The notes under the pieces: model-generated | What the model was told of the DNA's origin: nothing | Databases searched by the model: none | What the model saw: the letters and a program-made list of their open reading frames with translations, nothing else | Assembly (NCBI RefSeq): GCF_001423745.1 | Contig: NZ_LMPC01000026.1 | Location: 125,250 to 189,249 of the forward strand | Origin: Arthrobacter sp. Leaf337 | GTDB lineage: Bacteria > Actinomycetota > Actinomycetes > Actinomycetales > Micrococcaceae | Direction of reading: 5' to 3' | DNA: 64,000 bases | Translations under genes and position numbers: made by a program | Part shown: positions 43,418 to 51,000 of the stretch, in pieces | Layout: every line of letters starts with the position of its first letter | Numbering within the stretch: position 1 is the first letter of the stretch

Positions 43418-44463
43418 GTGAGCAACATAATGTGCCAACAGCAAAAGGCACGGGTAGTACCGAAAACATCGATTACATGACGGACACCCGGCCGATCGCC
43501 GCCGGCGAAACAGCTCCGGGCTGCAAGAAGCGGGATCCGATCGTCGTCGCCGAAAACGTCACCCGCAGCTTCGGCGGCATCAACGCCGTCGACGTCGAAT
43601 ACCTTGAGATCCCCCGGCACAAAATCACTGCGCTGATCGGACCCAACGGCGCCGGCAAGACCACCCTGTTCAACCTGCTGACCGGCTTTGACACGCCGAA
43701 CTCCGGCAAGTGGCAGTTTGAAGGCAACAGCCTCGCGGGCGTCTCCCCCTACAAGGTGGCCCGGATGGGCATGGTCCGCACCTTCCAGCTGACCAAGGTG
43801 ATGGGCAAACTGACCGTCATGGAGAACATGCGGTTGGGCGGTTCGGAACAGCCCGGTGAGCGGCTCTCCAAGGCGCTGTTCAAGGGCATGTGGGGCGGCC
43901 GGGAAAAGGAAATCACAGCACAGGCGAACGTCCTGCTGGAGAAGTTCAAACTGGACGCGAAGAAGGACGACTACGCGGCGTCGTTGTCCGGCGGCCAGCG
44001 CAAGCTGCTCGAGATGGCGCGGTCGCTGATGGTCAGGCCCAAGCTTGTGATGCTGGACGAGCCCATGGCTGGCGTCAACCCCGCGCTGACCCAGTCACTC
44101 CTTGACCACATCAAGAACCTCAAAGCGGAAGGCATGACCGTGCTTTTCGTCGAGCACGATATGAACATGGTTCGCCACATCGCCGACTGGGTTGTGGTGA
44201 TGGCCGAGGGCAAGATCGTTGCCGAAGGCCCGCCGGTTGAGGTCATGAAAAACCCGGCCGTGATCGATGCCTACCTGGGCGCCCACCACGACGTGGATCT
44301 GGGCGACGCTGAAGGCATCAAGGAACTGGCTGCCGAGCTCGTGGCCGACGAGGAGTCCATCGTGGGCACCGAGAACGCCGGCATCATCGCCGTCGACGTC
44401 ATCGCCCCTGAAACGGACGCTGACACGGTGACGCCCGAAACCAGGAAGAAGGACACCGAATGA
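43414..44463 (+). CDS. livG: Branched-chain amino-acid ABC ATPase LivG
   Basis: 349 residues, longer than the ~255 of E. coli LivG. Walker A GPNGAGKTT (about 76-84), signature LSGGQRKLLEMA, Walker B KLVMLDEPMAGVNP and the H-loop EHDMNMV are intact. An N-terminal extension of ~45 residues and an acidic C-terminal tail of ~75 residues are unusual and have no domain I recognise. ATGA overlaps at both ends couple it to livM and livF. Confidence 0.93.
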   Translation: MSEQHNVPTAKGTGSTENIDYMTDTRPIAAGETAPGCKKRDPIVVAENVTRSFGGINAVDVEYLEIPRHKITALIGPNGAGKTTLFNLLTGFDTPNSGKWQFEGNSLAGVSPYKVARMGMVRTFQLTKVMGKLTVMENMRLGGSEQPGERLSKALFKGMWGGREKEITAQANVLLEKFKLDAKKDDYAASLSGGQRKLLEMARSLMVRPKLVMLDEPMAGVNPALTQSLLDHIKNLKAEGMTVLFVEHDMNMVRHIADWVVVMAEGKIVAEGPPVEVMKNPAVIDAYLGAHHDVDLGDAEGIKELAAELVADEESIVGTENAGIIAVDVIAPETDADTVTPETRKKDTE

Positions 44464-45230
44464 GCGCCACCAGTGCTGCCGCGGCCGCCACACCAGCCGC
44501 AGCGGATGAATCCGTCGTCAAGGTCACCGACCTGGTGGCGGGCTACCTCCCCGGCGTGAACATCCTCAACGGCTGCAGCATCGAGGCCCGCAAGGGTGAA
44601 CTGATCGGCATCATCGGGCCCAACGGCGCCGGCAAGTCCACGCTCCTGAAGGCCATGTTCGGCCTGGTGAAAGTTCACTCAGGGTCCGTGGTGGTCCGGG
44701 GCCAGGACATCACCGGGCTCAAGGCCAACAAGCTCGTGTCCAAGGGTGTGGGCTTCGTCCCGCAGAACAACAACGTGTTCGCCACGTTGACCATCGAAGA
44801 GAACATGCAGATGGGCATGTTCCAGCGGCCCAAGGATTTCGCGGAACGGTTCGACTTCGTCACCAGCCTCTTCCCGGAGCTCGGCAAGCGACGCGCCCAG
44901 CGGGCCGGCTCGCTGTCCGGCGGTGAACGCCAGATGGTGGCGATGGGACGAGCGCTGATGATGGAACCCGCCGTGCTGCTGCTCGATGAGCCGTCGGCAG
45001 GCCTCTCCCCCGTCAAACAGGACGAAACCTTCCTGCGGGTCCACGAGATCAACCGGGCCGGCGTTTCAGTCATCATGGTGGAGCAGAACGCCCGCCGTTG
45101 CCTGCAGATCTGCGACCGTGCCTATGTGCTGGACCAAGGCAAGGACGCTTACACGGGCACCGGCCGGGAACTCATGAAGGACCCCAAGGTGATTCAGCTG
45201 TACCTCGGCACCCTGGCGGACGAGGTCTAA
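44460..45230 (+). CDS. livF: Branched-chain amino-acid ABC ATPase LivF
   Basis: 256 residues, normal length for LivF after a short Ala-rich start. Walker A GPNGAGKST, Q-loop FVPQNNNVFATLT, signature LSGGERQMVAMGRALM, Walker B AVLLLDEPSAGLSP and H-loop EQNARRC are all present. It pairs with LivG to drive import. Last gene of the operon, followed by two terminators. Confidence 0.94.
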   Translation: MSATSAAAAATPAAADESVVKVTDLVAGYLPGVNILNGCSIEARKGELIGIIGPNGAGKSTLLKAMFGLVKVHSGSVVVRGQDITGLKANKLVSKGVGFVPQNNNVFATLTIEENMQMGMFQRPKDFAERFDFVTSLFPELGKRRAQRAGSLSGGERQMVAMGRALMMEPAVLLLDEPSAGLSPVKQDETFLRVHEINRAGVSVIMVEQNARRCLQICDRAYVLDQGKDAYTGTGRELMKDPKVIQLYLGTLADEV

Positions 45231-45246
45231 GCCGCCACCAGGAGCC

Positions 45247-45284
45247 GCAGAAGGGCCGTCACCGTCCGGTGGCGGCCCTTCTGC
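45247..45284 (+). terminator. livF terminator 1
   Basis: GCAGAAGGGCCG and CGGCCCTTCTGC pair with an inner CACC/GGTG stem. Confidence 0.8.
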
Positions 45285-45363
45285 GTGCCCGGGCCGTGTG
45301 CTGCCTTCGCGGGGCGCTTGAAGGATGCTGAAGGAGGCTACCTAGGGCGCTCCCCGGGCAACA

Positions 45364-45395
45364 GAAAGCCCCCGTCCGGTTGGACGGGGGCTTTC
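45364..45395. terminator. Terminator 2, bidirectional (livF and livK)
   Basis: GAAAGCCCCCGTCC pairs perfectly with its complement around GGTT; it serves both convergent units. Confidence 0.88.
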
Positions 45396-45419
45396 GTGCT
45401 ATCTAGGTTGAGTCGGCTT

Positions 45420-46769
45420 TTACAGCTTGCCGAATTCTTCCTTGGACGGCTTGTAGGTGTTGTCATCCTGGTACTCGTAGATGCCGATGTAAGCCTCCGT
45501 CGGGTCGCCTGCGTCGGAGAAGGTCACCGGACCGGACTGGCCGTCGTAGTCGATGTCCTTGCCGTTGCGGAGCAGTGTCACGCAGGATGCGAAGTCGGTG
45601 CACTTCTCCCCGGCTTCAGAGACTGCCTTGAGCTGCTTGGCGACGTCGGTGCCCTTGGTGCTCTTCGCGGCCTCGGCTGCCAGTGCAATCAGGTTGACGG
45701 CATCGTAGGACTCGCCAGCGTAGCTGTAGTCCTTCAGGGCCGGGTCAATGGCCAGCAGCTTCTTTTTGAAGTCGTCCTTGGCGAACGTGCCTGGGATGGT
45801 GCCCTGGGCGCCCTTCAGCGTGCCCGCCTGGAAGTCCTTGCTGTAGTCCGACGTGTTGCCGTCCACCAGGAACATCTGGGTTGCCTTGATGCCCTTGCCG
45901 GTCATCAGGGGGACGATGCTCTTGGCCTGGTCGAAGGTGATCAGGGCAATGGCGTCAGGCTTGGCTGCGATGACTTTATCCACCTGGCTGCTGAACTGCG
46001 AGTCGCCTTCGTTGAAGAGCTCCTCGGCAACGACCTTGCCGCCGGCGGCTTCGAACGCAGACTTGACGTTCTTTGCCAGGCCCGTGCCGTAGGCGTCGTT
46101 CAGGACGATCATGCCGACGGTCTGGGCACCACAGGTAGCCATGTAGTTGCCGAGCACCTTGCCCTGCAGCACATCCGAAGGAGCCGTGCGCCAGTAGAGG
46201 CCCTTGTCATCCCAGGTGGTGAAGTCAGGAGACGTGTTCGCAGGCGAGAACTGGATGACGCCGGCGCCCGTGATCTGGTTGATGACGGTTTTGGAAACGC
46301 CCGAGGAAGCAGCGCCGATGATGGCGCTGACACCGCTGCCAAGCAGCGCCGTGGTGGACTGGGTGGCGATGTCCGTCTTGGTGTCACCGGAGTCGCGGTG
46401 GATCACCTCGACGGGCTTGCCCAGTACGCCCCCTGCGTCATTGACTTCCTTGATGCCAAGGTTGACACCGGCAATTTCGGGCGGGCCGAGGAACGCCAGC
46501 GACCCCGTTGTCGGCAGGAGCGATCCAATCTTGAGGGGTGTGTCGGTTGTGGTGGTCGAGGCCGGAACCGAGCCGCCTGCGCCTGCTCCGGTGGTGGCAC
46601 TGCCGCTGGCGCTCGGCGCCGGGCAGGCAATTCCGGATGCTGCGGGAGTGGTGGAGCCTGTCGAACTCGGGGTGGACGAGCCGCCACAAGCCGTAGCCAG
46701 AAGGGCGACGCCGATGCTAAGCGCTGTGAGCTTAGCGACACGCGGCGCCGCCTGGGGGAGTGAAATCAT
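45420..46769 (-). CDS. livK: Branched-chain amino-acid ABC substrate-binding lipoprotein (LivJ/LivK-like)
   Basis: 449 residues. A lipoprotein signal peptide ends with the lipobox LATACGG (Cys ~28), then a Ser/Thr/Gly-rich linker (about 30-75) and a type I periplasmic-binding fold starting PLKIGSLLPTTGSLAFLGPP. The family segment GVSKTVINQITGAGVIQFSPANTS is present. It captures the amino acid outside and passes it to LivHM. It is transcribed toward livHMGF from its own promoter, not with them. GAGGAG lies 7 bases before ATG 46769. Ligand type is by family and context only. Confidence 0.92.
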   Translation of the reverse strand: MISLPQAAPRVAKLTALSIGVALLATACGGSSTPSSTGSTTPAASGIACPAPSASGSATTGAGAGGSVPASTTTTDTPLKIGSLLPTTGSLAFLGPPEIAGVNLGIKEVNDAGGVLGKPVEVIHRDSGDTKTDIATQSTTALLGSGVSAIIGAASSGVSKTVINQITGAGVIQFSPANTSPDFTTWDDKGLYWRTAPSDVLQGKVLGNYMATCGAQTVGMIVLNDAYGTGLAKNVKSAFEAAGGKVVAEELFNEGDSQFSSQVDKVIAAKPDAIALITFDQAKSIVPLMTGKGIKATQMFLVDGNTSDYSKDFQAGTLKGAQGTIPGTFAKDDFKKKLLAIDPALKDYSYAGESYDAVNLIALAAEAAKSTKGTDVAKQLKAVSEAGEKCTDFASCVTLLRNGKDIDYDGQSGPVTFSDAGDPTEAYIGIYEYQDDNTYKPSKEEFGKL

Positions 46770-46840
46770 TGAGAGTCTCCTCGATCGAAAGGTGCGAACG
46801 GCCTTTGATGCGAATTACCAGGTGTACCTGATTTAGATTC

Positions 46841-46846
46841 AAGCTA
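46841..46846 (-). promoter_or_regulatory. Putative -10 box of livK
   Basis: TAGCTT on the minus strand; a start about 7 bases on would put the CRP-like box centre at about -42. Confidence 0.4.
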
Positions 46847-46868
46847 GTGCAAATTCCCCGCGAACATA

Positions 46869-46884
46869 AGTGACTATGGTCACA
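46869..46884. promoter_or_regulatory. CRP/GlxR-like site upstream of livK
   Basis: On the minus strand TGTGA-CCATAG-TCACT matches TGTGA-N6-TCACA at 9 of 10 conserved bases, about 107 bases before the livK ATG. Confidence 0.5.
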
Positions 46885-46939
46885 TCCTTATAACAGTCGT
46901 TGCATATGGGACACCACGGGGCATGGAAAAGAAAAGTTG

Positions 46940-47013
46940 TACCCCAGGTGGGACTCGAACCCACAACACGCGGATTTTAAGTCCGCTGCCTCTGCCAATT
47001 GGGCTACTGGGGC
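46940..47013 (-). tRNA. tRNA-Leu (anticodon UAA) with short variable loop
   Basis: The minus strand folds as a 74-base tRNA: acceptor GCCCCAG pairing with CTGGGGT (G1-U72), D arm GCC-loop-GGC with a leucine-like CAATTGGCAGA loop, anticodon stem GCGGA/TCCGC with loop CTTAAAA (anticodon TAA), variable region GTGTT, T arm GTGGG-TTCGAGT-CCCAC and discriminator A73. CCA is not encoded. Leu tRNAs normally have a long variable arm (class II); here it is only 5 bases. A T-rich stretch follows on the minus strand and may end transcription. Confidence 0.9.
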
Positions 47014-47033
47014 GCCCGGTCAATGGTATCCCG

Positions 47034-47984
47034 TCAGAGCCGCTCAAAGGGCGCGGCGTACCGGAACGTCCCGTGGATGCCTCCGGGCCAGACAGCGAGC
47101 GGGAGCACCTGGAACGAGTCCCCCCACTCGGCCGTCGGAGGGTCGATGCCCAGCGAGACCGACGGCACAAAGCCGAAACGGGAGTAGTACTCCGGGCCGC
47201 CCAGCAAAGCGATGCCCCTCTCCCCCGCGGCATTCGCGCGGGCCACGGTTTCCTGGATGAGGGCCGAACCGATGCCGTGCCGCTGCAACCGCGGCACCAC
47301 GCCGATGGGGCCGAGGCCCAGCAGCTCAAGGTCCCCCACCCAGCCCCGGGTGCTGATCACGTGGCCCACGACTTCGCCGTTCTGTTCCGCAACGATGCTG
47401 AACTCAGGCAGGTACTCGTCACAGTCGAACAACTGCTTCAGCAACCCCACTTCCACCGGTTCGCCGTCCACGGGCAGCCCCGTTGCCGGCGACACCGAGA
47501 AAGCCGCCGCCGTGAGTTCCAGGATCGCCGGCCTGTCCGCCGACTGTTCGGTACGCAGGACGAGTGCGGGAGCGGGCGCGGGCTGGTCGGAGCTCTGGGC
47601 GGCAAGTTCGTGCAGTATTTCCAGGGCGCGGTCGGCGTCGGCCACCGGAACCAGGAGATGGTCGTGATGGAACCCGGCGAGGACGTTGCAGCTGATGCGG
47701 GCGTCGGTAAGCGCCGCGCTGACGGCCGCTGTCAGTCCGACAGCTTCAAGTGACGAATGCACCTGAAGCGTGATCCAGGCGGCTACAAAGTCGTAGCGCA
47801 GCTTCAGCCTGTCCGCTTCGGCCCGGGGCAGCACTACCGTGAGCCCTTCCGCTTCCCGGACGGCAGCTTCGATGCCCGGCACGAGGGGCCGGCCGTACGG
47901 CCACAGGACATATACATATTCCCCCTCGCGCAGCACGGGATGGATGGATGCCAGCAGGGTCCGGATGTCCTTTTCACCAGTCAT
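47034..47984 (-). CDS. ACT-like domain fused to GNAT N-acetyltransferase
   Basis: 316 residues. Residues 1-~130 form a CASTOR/ACT-type ligand-binding module (WITLQVHSSLEAVGLTAAVS and FHHDHLLVPVADADRALEIL); residues ~140-316 are a GNAT domain with EVVGHVISTRGWVGDLELLG, the acetyl-CoA loop VVPRLQRHGIGSALIQETV and YYSRFGFVPS. ACT modules often sense amino acids, so the fusion may be a regulated acetyltransferase; substrate unknown. ATG 47984 is set by a TTTAAT box 6 bases upstream rather than the in-frame TTG 47999. Confidence 0.85.
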   Translation of the reverse strand: MTGEKDIRTLLASIHPVLREGEYVYVLWPYGRPLVPGIEAAVREAEGLTVVLPRAEADRLKLRYDFVAAWITLQVHSSLEAVGLTAAVSAALTDARISCNVLAGFHHDHLLVPVADADRALEILHELAAQSSDQPAPAPALVLRTEQSADRPAILELTAAAFSVSPATGLPVDGEPVEVGLLKQLFDCDEYLPEFSIVAEQNGEVVGHVISTRGWVGDLELLGLGPIGVVPRLQRHGIGSALIQETVARANAAGERGIALLGGPEYYSRFGFVPSVSLGIDPPTAEWGDSFQVLPLAVWPGGIHGTFRYAAPFERL

Positions 47985-47990
47985 TGAGCC

Positions 47991-47996
47991 ATTAAA
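47991..47996 (-). promoter_or_regulatory. Leaderless -10 box of ACT-GNAT gene
   Basis: TTTAAT on the minus strand lies 6 bases before ATG 47984. Confidence 0.5.
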
Positions 47997-47999
47997 CAA

Positions 48000-48037
48000 C
48001 AGCGGCGGCCGTTCCCCGGGGGGAACGGCCGCCGCTG
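48000..48037 (-). terminator. ndh terminator
   Basis: CAGCGGCGGCCGTTCCCC pairs with its complement around a 2-4-base GC loop, 15 bases after the ndh stop. Confidence 0.8.
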
Positions 48038-48051
48038 ACGGAGTTGCGCAG

Positions 48052-49521
48052 CTACTTGGTGTCAGCCGAGACGGTCTGCTTCTGACCGCTGTTGCTGCCG
48101 GATTCGGCCGGCTTGTCAGCCGCCGGTGCGGCCGGAGCAGCAGCCGGCTTGGGCGCCGGAGCGGCTGCGGATACGAAGGCTCCGCGCGGGTTCTCCAGGT
48201 CGATCAGCTGGGTGGTGTCGCGGCCAACAAAGAAGCTCAGGATCCAGTTGAAAATCACGCGGAACTTGCGCTCGAACGTGGGCATGGCCATGCCGTGGTA
48301 ACCACGGTGCGCCAGCCAGGCCAGCGGACCCTTGAGCCCGATGCGGCCCAGGAGGTTGATGTTGGCAACGCCCTTCCATTCGCCGAAGCCTGCAACGGCG
48401 CCCAGGTTCTTGTGCTTGTAGTCCTTGAGCTCCTTGTCCCAGCGGGAGGCCCACAGGTTCTTTGCGAGGCGCTTGGCCTGGCGAAGGGCGTGCTGCGCGT
48501 TCGGCACGCAGGTACCGTCGGGCAGGCCGCTGCCCGTGAGGTCCGGAACGGCGGCGATATCGCCGGCGGCCCAGGCGTTCTCAATAATGCCTTCGTCGCC
48601 TGCGACGCGCAGGTCCGGAAGAACGCGGACGCGTCCGCGCGGCTCCAGCGGGAAGTCGGTGGAGCGGACCATCGGGTTCGCCTGCACACCGGCAGTCCAG
48701 ACAAGGGTGTCCGCCTCGAATTCCTGGGCGGGGGTTTTGTCCGGAAGGTTGATGAGCTTCAGGGAACCCTCGGCATTGTCCAGCGAGGTGTTCAGCAGGA
48801 CCTCGATGCCTCGGCTGCGCAGGTGCTCCACAACCCAGTCGGCCTGCTTGGCCGTGACCTCGGGCATGATGCGGCCCATGGCTTCGACCAGGACGAAGCG
48901 GACTTCCTCCTGCTTGACGCGGGGGTTGTTCTTGACCGCCGCACGGGCGAGGTCTTCCATCTCGGTGATGCACTCGATGCCGGCGAAGCCGCCGCCAACC
49001 ACCACGAAGGTGAGGGCACGGGCGCGCTCTGCGGGATCGGTGATGGTGGAACCGGCTTCAATCCGCTCGAGGACCTTGTTGCGCAGCGCAACGGCTTCCT
49101 CGATGGTCTTCAGGCCGATGCCCTTGTCCGCCAGGCCCTTGATGGGGAACGTGCGGGTGATGGCGCCTGCGGCCATGACGACGTCGAAATAGGGCACCTC
49201 AAAGTTCGGTCCGCCGTCGGACGGGGCAACCACGGCGGTCCGGTTGGCATGGTCGATCGAGGTGACGCGGCCCTGGATAAGTTCCGTCTGCTTCAGGTGC
49301 TGACGGTGCGAGACGACAGCGTGGCGCGCCTCGATGTTTCCGCCGGCAACTTCCGGCAGGAAGGGCTGGTAAGTCATGTAGGGCAGCGGATCAACGACGG
49401 TGACGATGCCACCGGCATTCGCGATCTTGTTCTGCAGTTTGAGGGCTACGTACAGGCCGACGTACCCGCCGCCGACGACGAGTACCCTGGGACGGTCCTG
49501 GAGCTGTGGGGTTGTTGCCAT
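48052..49521 (-). CDS. ndh: Type II NADH dehydrogenase (NDH-2)
   Basis: 489 residues. NDH-2 passes electrons from NADH to menaquinone without pumping protons. The FAD-binding motif VLVVGGGYVGLYVA (about 13-26), NADH-binding FVVVGGGFAGIE (about 171-182), quinone-site-type AQHALRQAK and a C-terminal membrane-binding helix region (FRVIFNWILSFFVGRD) are present. The last ~50 residues are a Pro/Ala-rich tail. ATG 49521 has a TATTCT -10 box 6 bases upstream and a Rex/CRP-like palindrome across the promoter. Confidence 0.92.
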   Translation of the reverse strand: MATTPQLQDRPRVLVVGGGYVGLYVALKLQNKIANAGGIVTVVDPLPYMTYQPFLPEVAGGNIEARHAVVSHRQHLKQTELIQGRVTSIDHANRTAVVAPSDGGPNFEVPYFDVVMAAGAITRTFPIKGLADKGIGLKTIEEAVALRNKVLERIEAGSTITDPAERARALTFVVVGGGFAGIECITEMEDLARAAVKNNPRVKQEEVRFVLVEAMGRIMPEVTAKQADWVVEHLRSRGIEVLLNTSLDNAEGSLKLINLPDKTPAQEFEADTLVWTAGVQANPMVRSTDFPLEPRGRVRVLPDLRVAGDEGIIENAWAAGDIAAVPDLTGSGLPDGTCVPNAQHALRQAKRLAKNLWASRWDKELKDYKHKNLGAVAGFGEWKGVANINLLGRIGLKGPLAWLAHRGYHGMAMPTFERKFRVIFNWILSFFVGRDTTQLIDLENPRGAFVSAAAPAPKPAAAPAAPAADKPAESGSNSGQKQTVSADTK

Positions 49522-49527
49522 GACTCA

Positions 49528-49533
49528 AGAATA
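49528..49533 (-). promoter_or_regulatory. Leaderless -10 box of ndh
   Basis: TATTCT on the minus strand lies 6 bases before ATG 49521. Confidence 0.6.
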
Positions 49534-49540
49534 CAGTAGT

Positions 49541-49558
49541 TTGTGAAAATCTTCACTA
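49541..49558. promoter_or_regulatory. Rex-like (or CRP/GlxR-like) operator of ndh
   Basis: TTGTGAA-AATC-TTCACTA matches the Rex consensus TTGTGAA-N4-TTCACAA with one mismatch. Centred near -29 it would block the promoter. It also fits TGTGA-N6-TCACT of CRP-type regulators. Confidence 0.6.
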
Positions 49559-49573
49559 ACTAAATCGTCGCCG

Positions 49574-50998
49574 TTACGTTCCGTTCGAGTCCACCTTGTC
49601 CAGTACCCCGGTCTCCGGCTCGTCGGGCACATTTCCGGGGTTCCTAGTGGCCCGCCGCAGCTGGAATGCGGCGCCCCCGATGATGCCCGCGAACAGCAGC
49701 CCGAAGCCGATGACCACCACGGCCGGCACGGCGCTGTCCAGCTGGGACGGCGCCTCAGCCACCGGTACCGTGGCCACGGGCAGTGTGGGAGGCGCGCTGG
49801 TGGGGCTGTCGGCGGGCTCTGCGGCGGGGGCGGTTGCGGCCGCCTCGCCCCGACGGTGGATCCTGATCCAGTCGGCCACGGTACCCAGCGGATTCACCTT
49901 CGTTTCGGGCACATCCTCCTTTAGCGCGGCTTCCGCGTTGAGCACGCCGAACCCGTAGATGGGGTCCTTGCCCGGCGCCCCGGCATCCTTGGCCGTGGTG
50001 ACAATCCTGTTGATGACCTGACTGGCCGACATCTCCGGCCATTTGGAACGGATCAGCGCCGCCACGCCGGACACAATCGGTGTGGCGCCGGATGTGCCGG
50101 CCCATTCCGCATAGCCGTCCCCGGGCATCCCGCCGATCAGGTTTTCGGCCGGTGCGGCCACGCCAATGCTGATGCCCTGGGAGGACGAATCGATGCTGGC
50201 GGCACCCTCGCGGTTCAGGCCCGCCACGGTCAGGACGCCCGGGATGGTTGCCGGCGCTCCGACCTGGACGTTGCCGCCCACCCGGTTGCCCGCGGCGGCC
50301 ACGATGACCACGTCCTTTTGCTCGGCATAGAGGAACGCTGCGTCCCAGCTCTGCGGCCATTCGGGCGAGGTGCTGCCCAGCGAAATGTTGATCACGCGCG
50401 CGCCGTTGTCCACGGCCCAGCGGACGGCCGCCGGAATCTGTTCCTGGTCGGTCTTCCCGCCGGGGTTCTGGGAACCAAGCCACGTGGACACTGACAGGAT
50501 CTGCGCTTCCGGAGCCACGCCTACGATTCCGTCGGGGCCGGGTGCAGCAGTGGCGCCGGGTGCGGGGCTCGCCGTGGACTTCGGCGGCTGGTGCCCGCGG
50601 CCGGCCAGCATGGTTGCCACCAGTGTGCCGTGCTCAGGCTTCGAGCCGATGCTCTTCTGCCCGTCCGCGCTGCCTGCCCCGGAGGCGTCGCTCCCGCCCA
50701 CCACGGCGCCCTTCAGATCGGGGTGCTTGGCATCCACGCCGCTGTCGATGACGGCAACTTTGACGTTGGCGCCCTTGGAAACCTCCCATGCCTTGGTGAT
50801 GCCGGACTCGGCCAGCCAGTACTGCTTGTCCCGCCATGAATCCGCACGGGCTTCCGGTGCAGCGATCAGCGACGTCGCCAGGCTGCCTGTGGCCAGGGCA
50901 ATTGCAGTCACGGCAGAGGCCATCCGGCCCCAGCGGGTTGTTGCTCTGGTCATTCGGGTCCAATCGGCTGTACGTGCGAAGTCATGAGCTGATGCCAC
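49574..50998 (-). CDS. S8 subtilisin-like serine protease (mycosin-like), membrane anchored
   Basis: 474 residues. A signal peptide (TRWGRMASAVTAIALATGSL ...) leads to a subtilase domain: Asp in VAVIDSGVDAKHPDL, His in KPEHGTLVATMLAGRG, Ser in EWAGTSGATPIVSGVAALI. A Pro/Ala linker, a membrane helix (AVVVIGFGLLFAGIIGGAAF) and a polar tail end the protein, the layout of mycosins of type VII secretion. No ESX genes are near, so the mycosin label is by layout. GTG 50998 is 2 bases after the ppx stop; ATG 50953 would give a more usual signal peptide. Confidence 0.88.
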   Translation of the reverse strand: MASAHDFARTADWTRMTRATTRWGRMASAVTAIALATGSLATSLIAAPEARADSWRDKQYWLAESGITKAWEVSKGANVKVAVIDSGVDAKHPDLKGAVVGGSDASGAGSADGQKSIGSKPEHGTLVATMLAGRGHQPPKSTASPAPGATAAPGPDGIVGVAPEAQILSVSTWLGSQNPGGKTDQEQIPAAVRWAVDNGARVINISLGSTSPEWPQSWDAAFLYAEQKDVVIVAAAGNRVGGNVQVGAPATIPGVLTVAGLNREGAASIDSSSQGISIGVAAPAENLIGGMPGDGYAEWAGTSGATPIVSGVAALIRSKWPEMSASQVINRIVTTAKDAGAPGKDPIYGFGVLNAEAALKEDVPETKVNPLGTVADWIRIHRRGEAAATAPAAEPADSPTSAPPTLPVATVPVAEAPSQLDSAVPAVVVIGFGLLFAGIIGGAAFQLRRATRNPGNVPDEPETGVLDKVDSNGT

Positions 50999-51000
50999 GT

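Noticed and set aside
45285..46763. Long plus-strand frame opposite the livK gene
   Set aside because: The minus strand encodes a full lipoprotein with lipobox and binding fold; the plus frame is a shadow.
47839..49539. 566-codon plus-strand frame opposite ndh
   Set aside because: ndh has FAD and NADH motifs; the opposite frame is a by-product of codon bias.
49574..50998. Type VII (ESX) secretion locus
   Set aside because: Only the mycosin-like protease is present; no EccB-E or WXG100 genes lie nearby.
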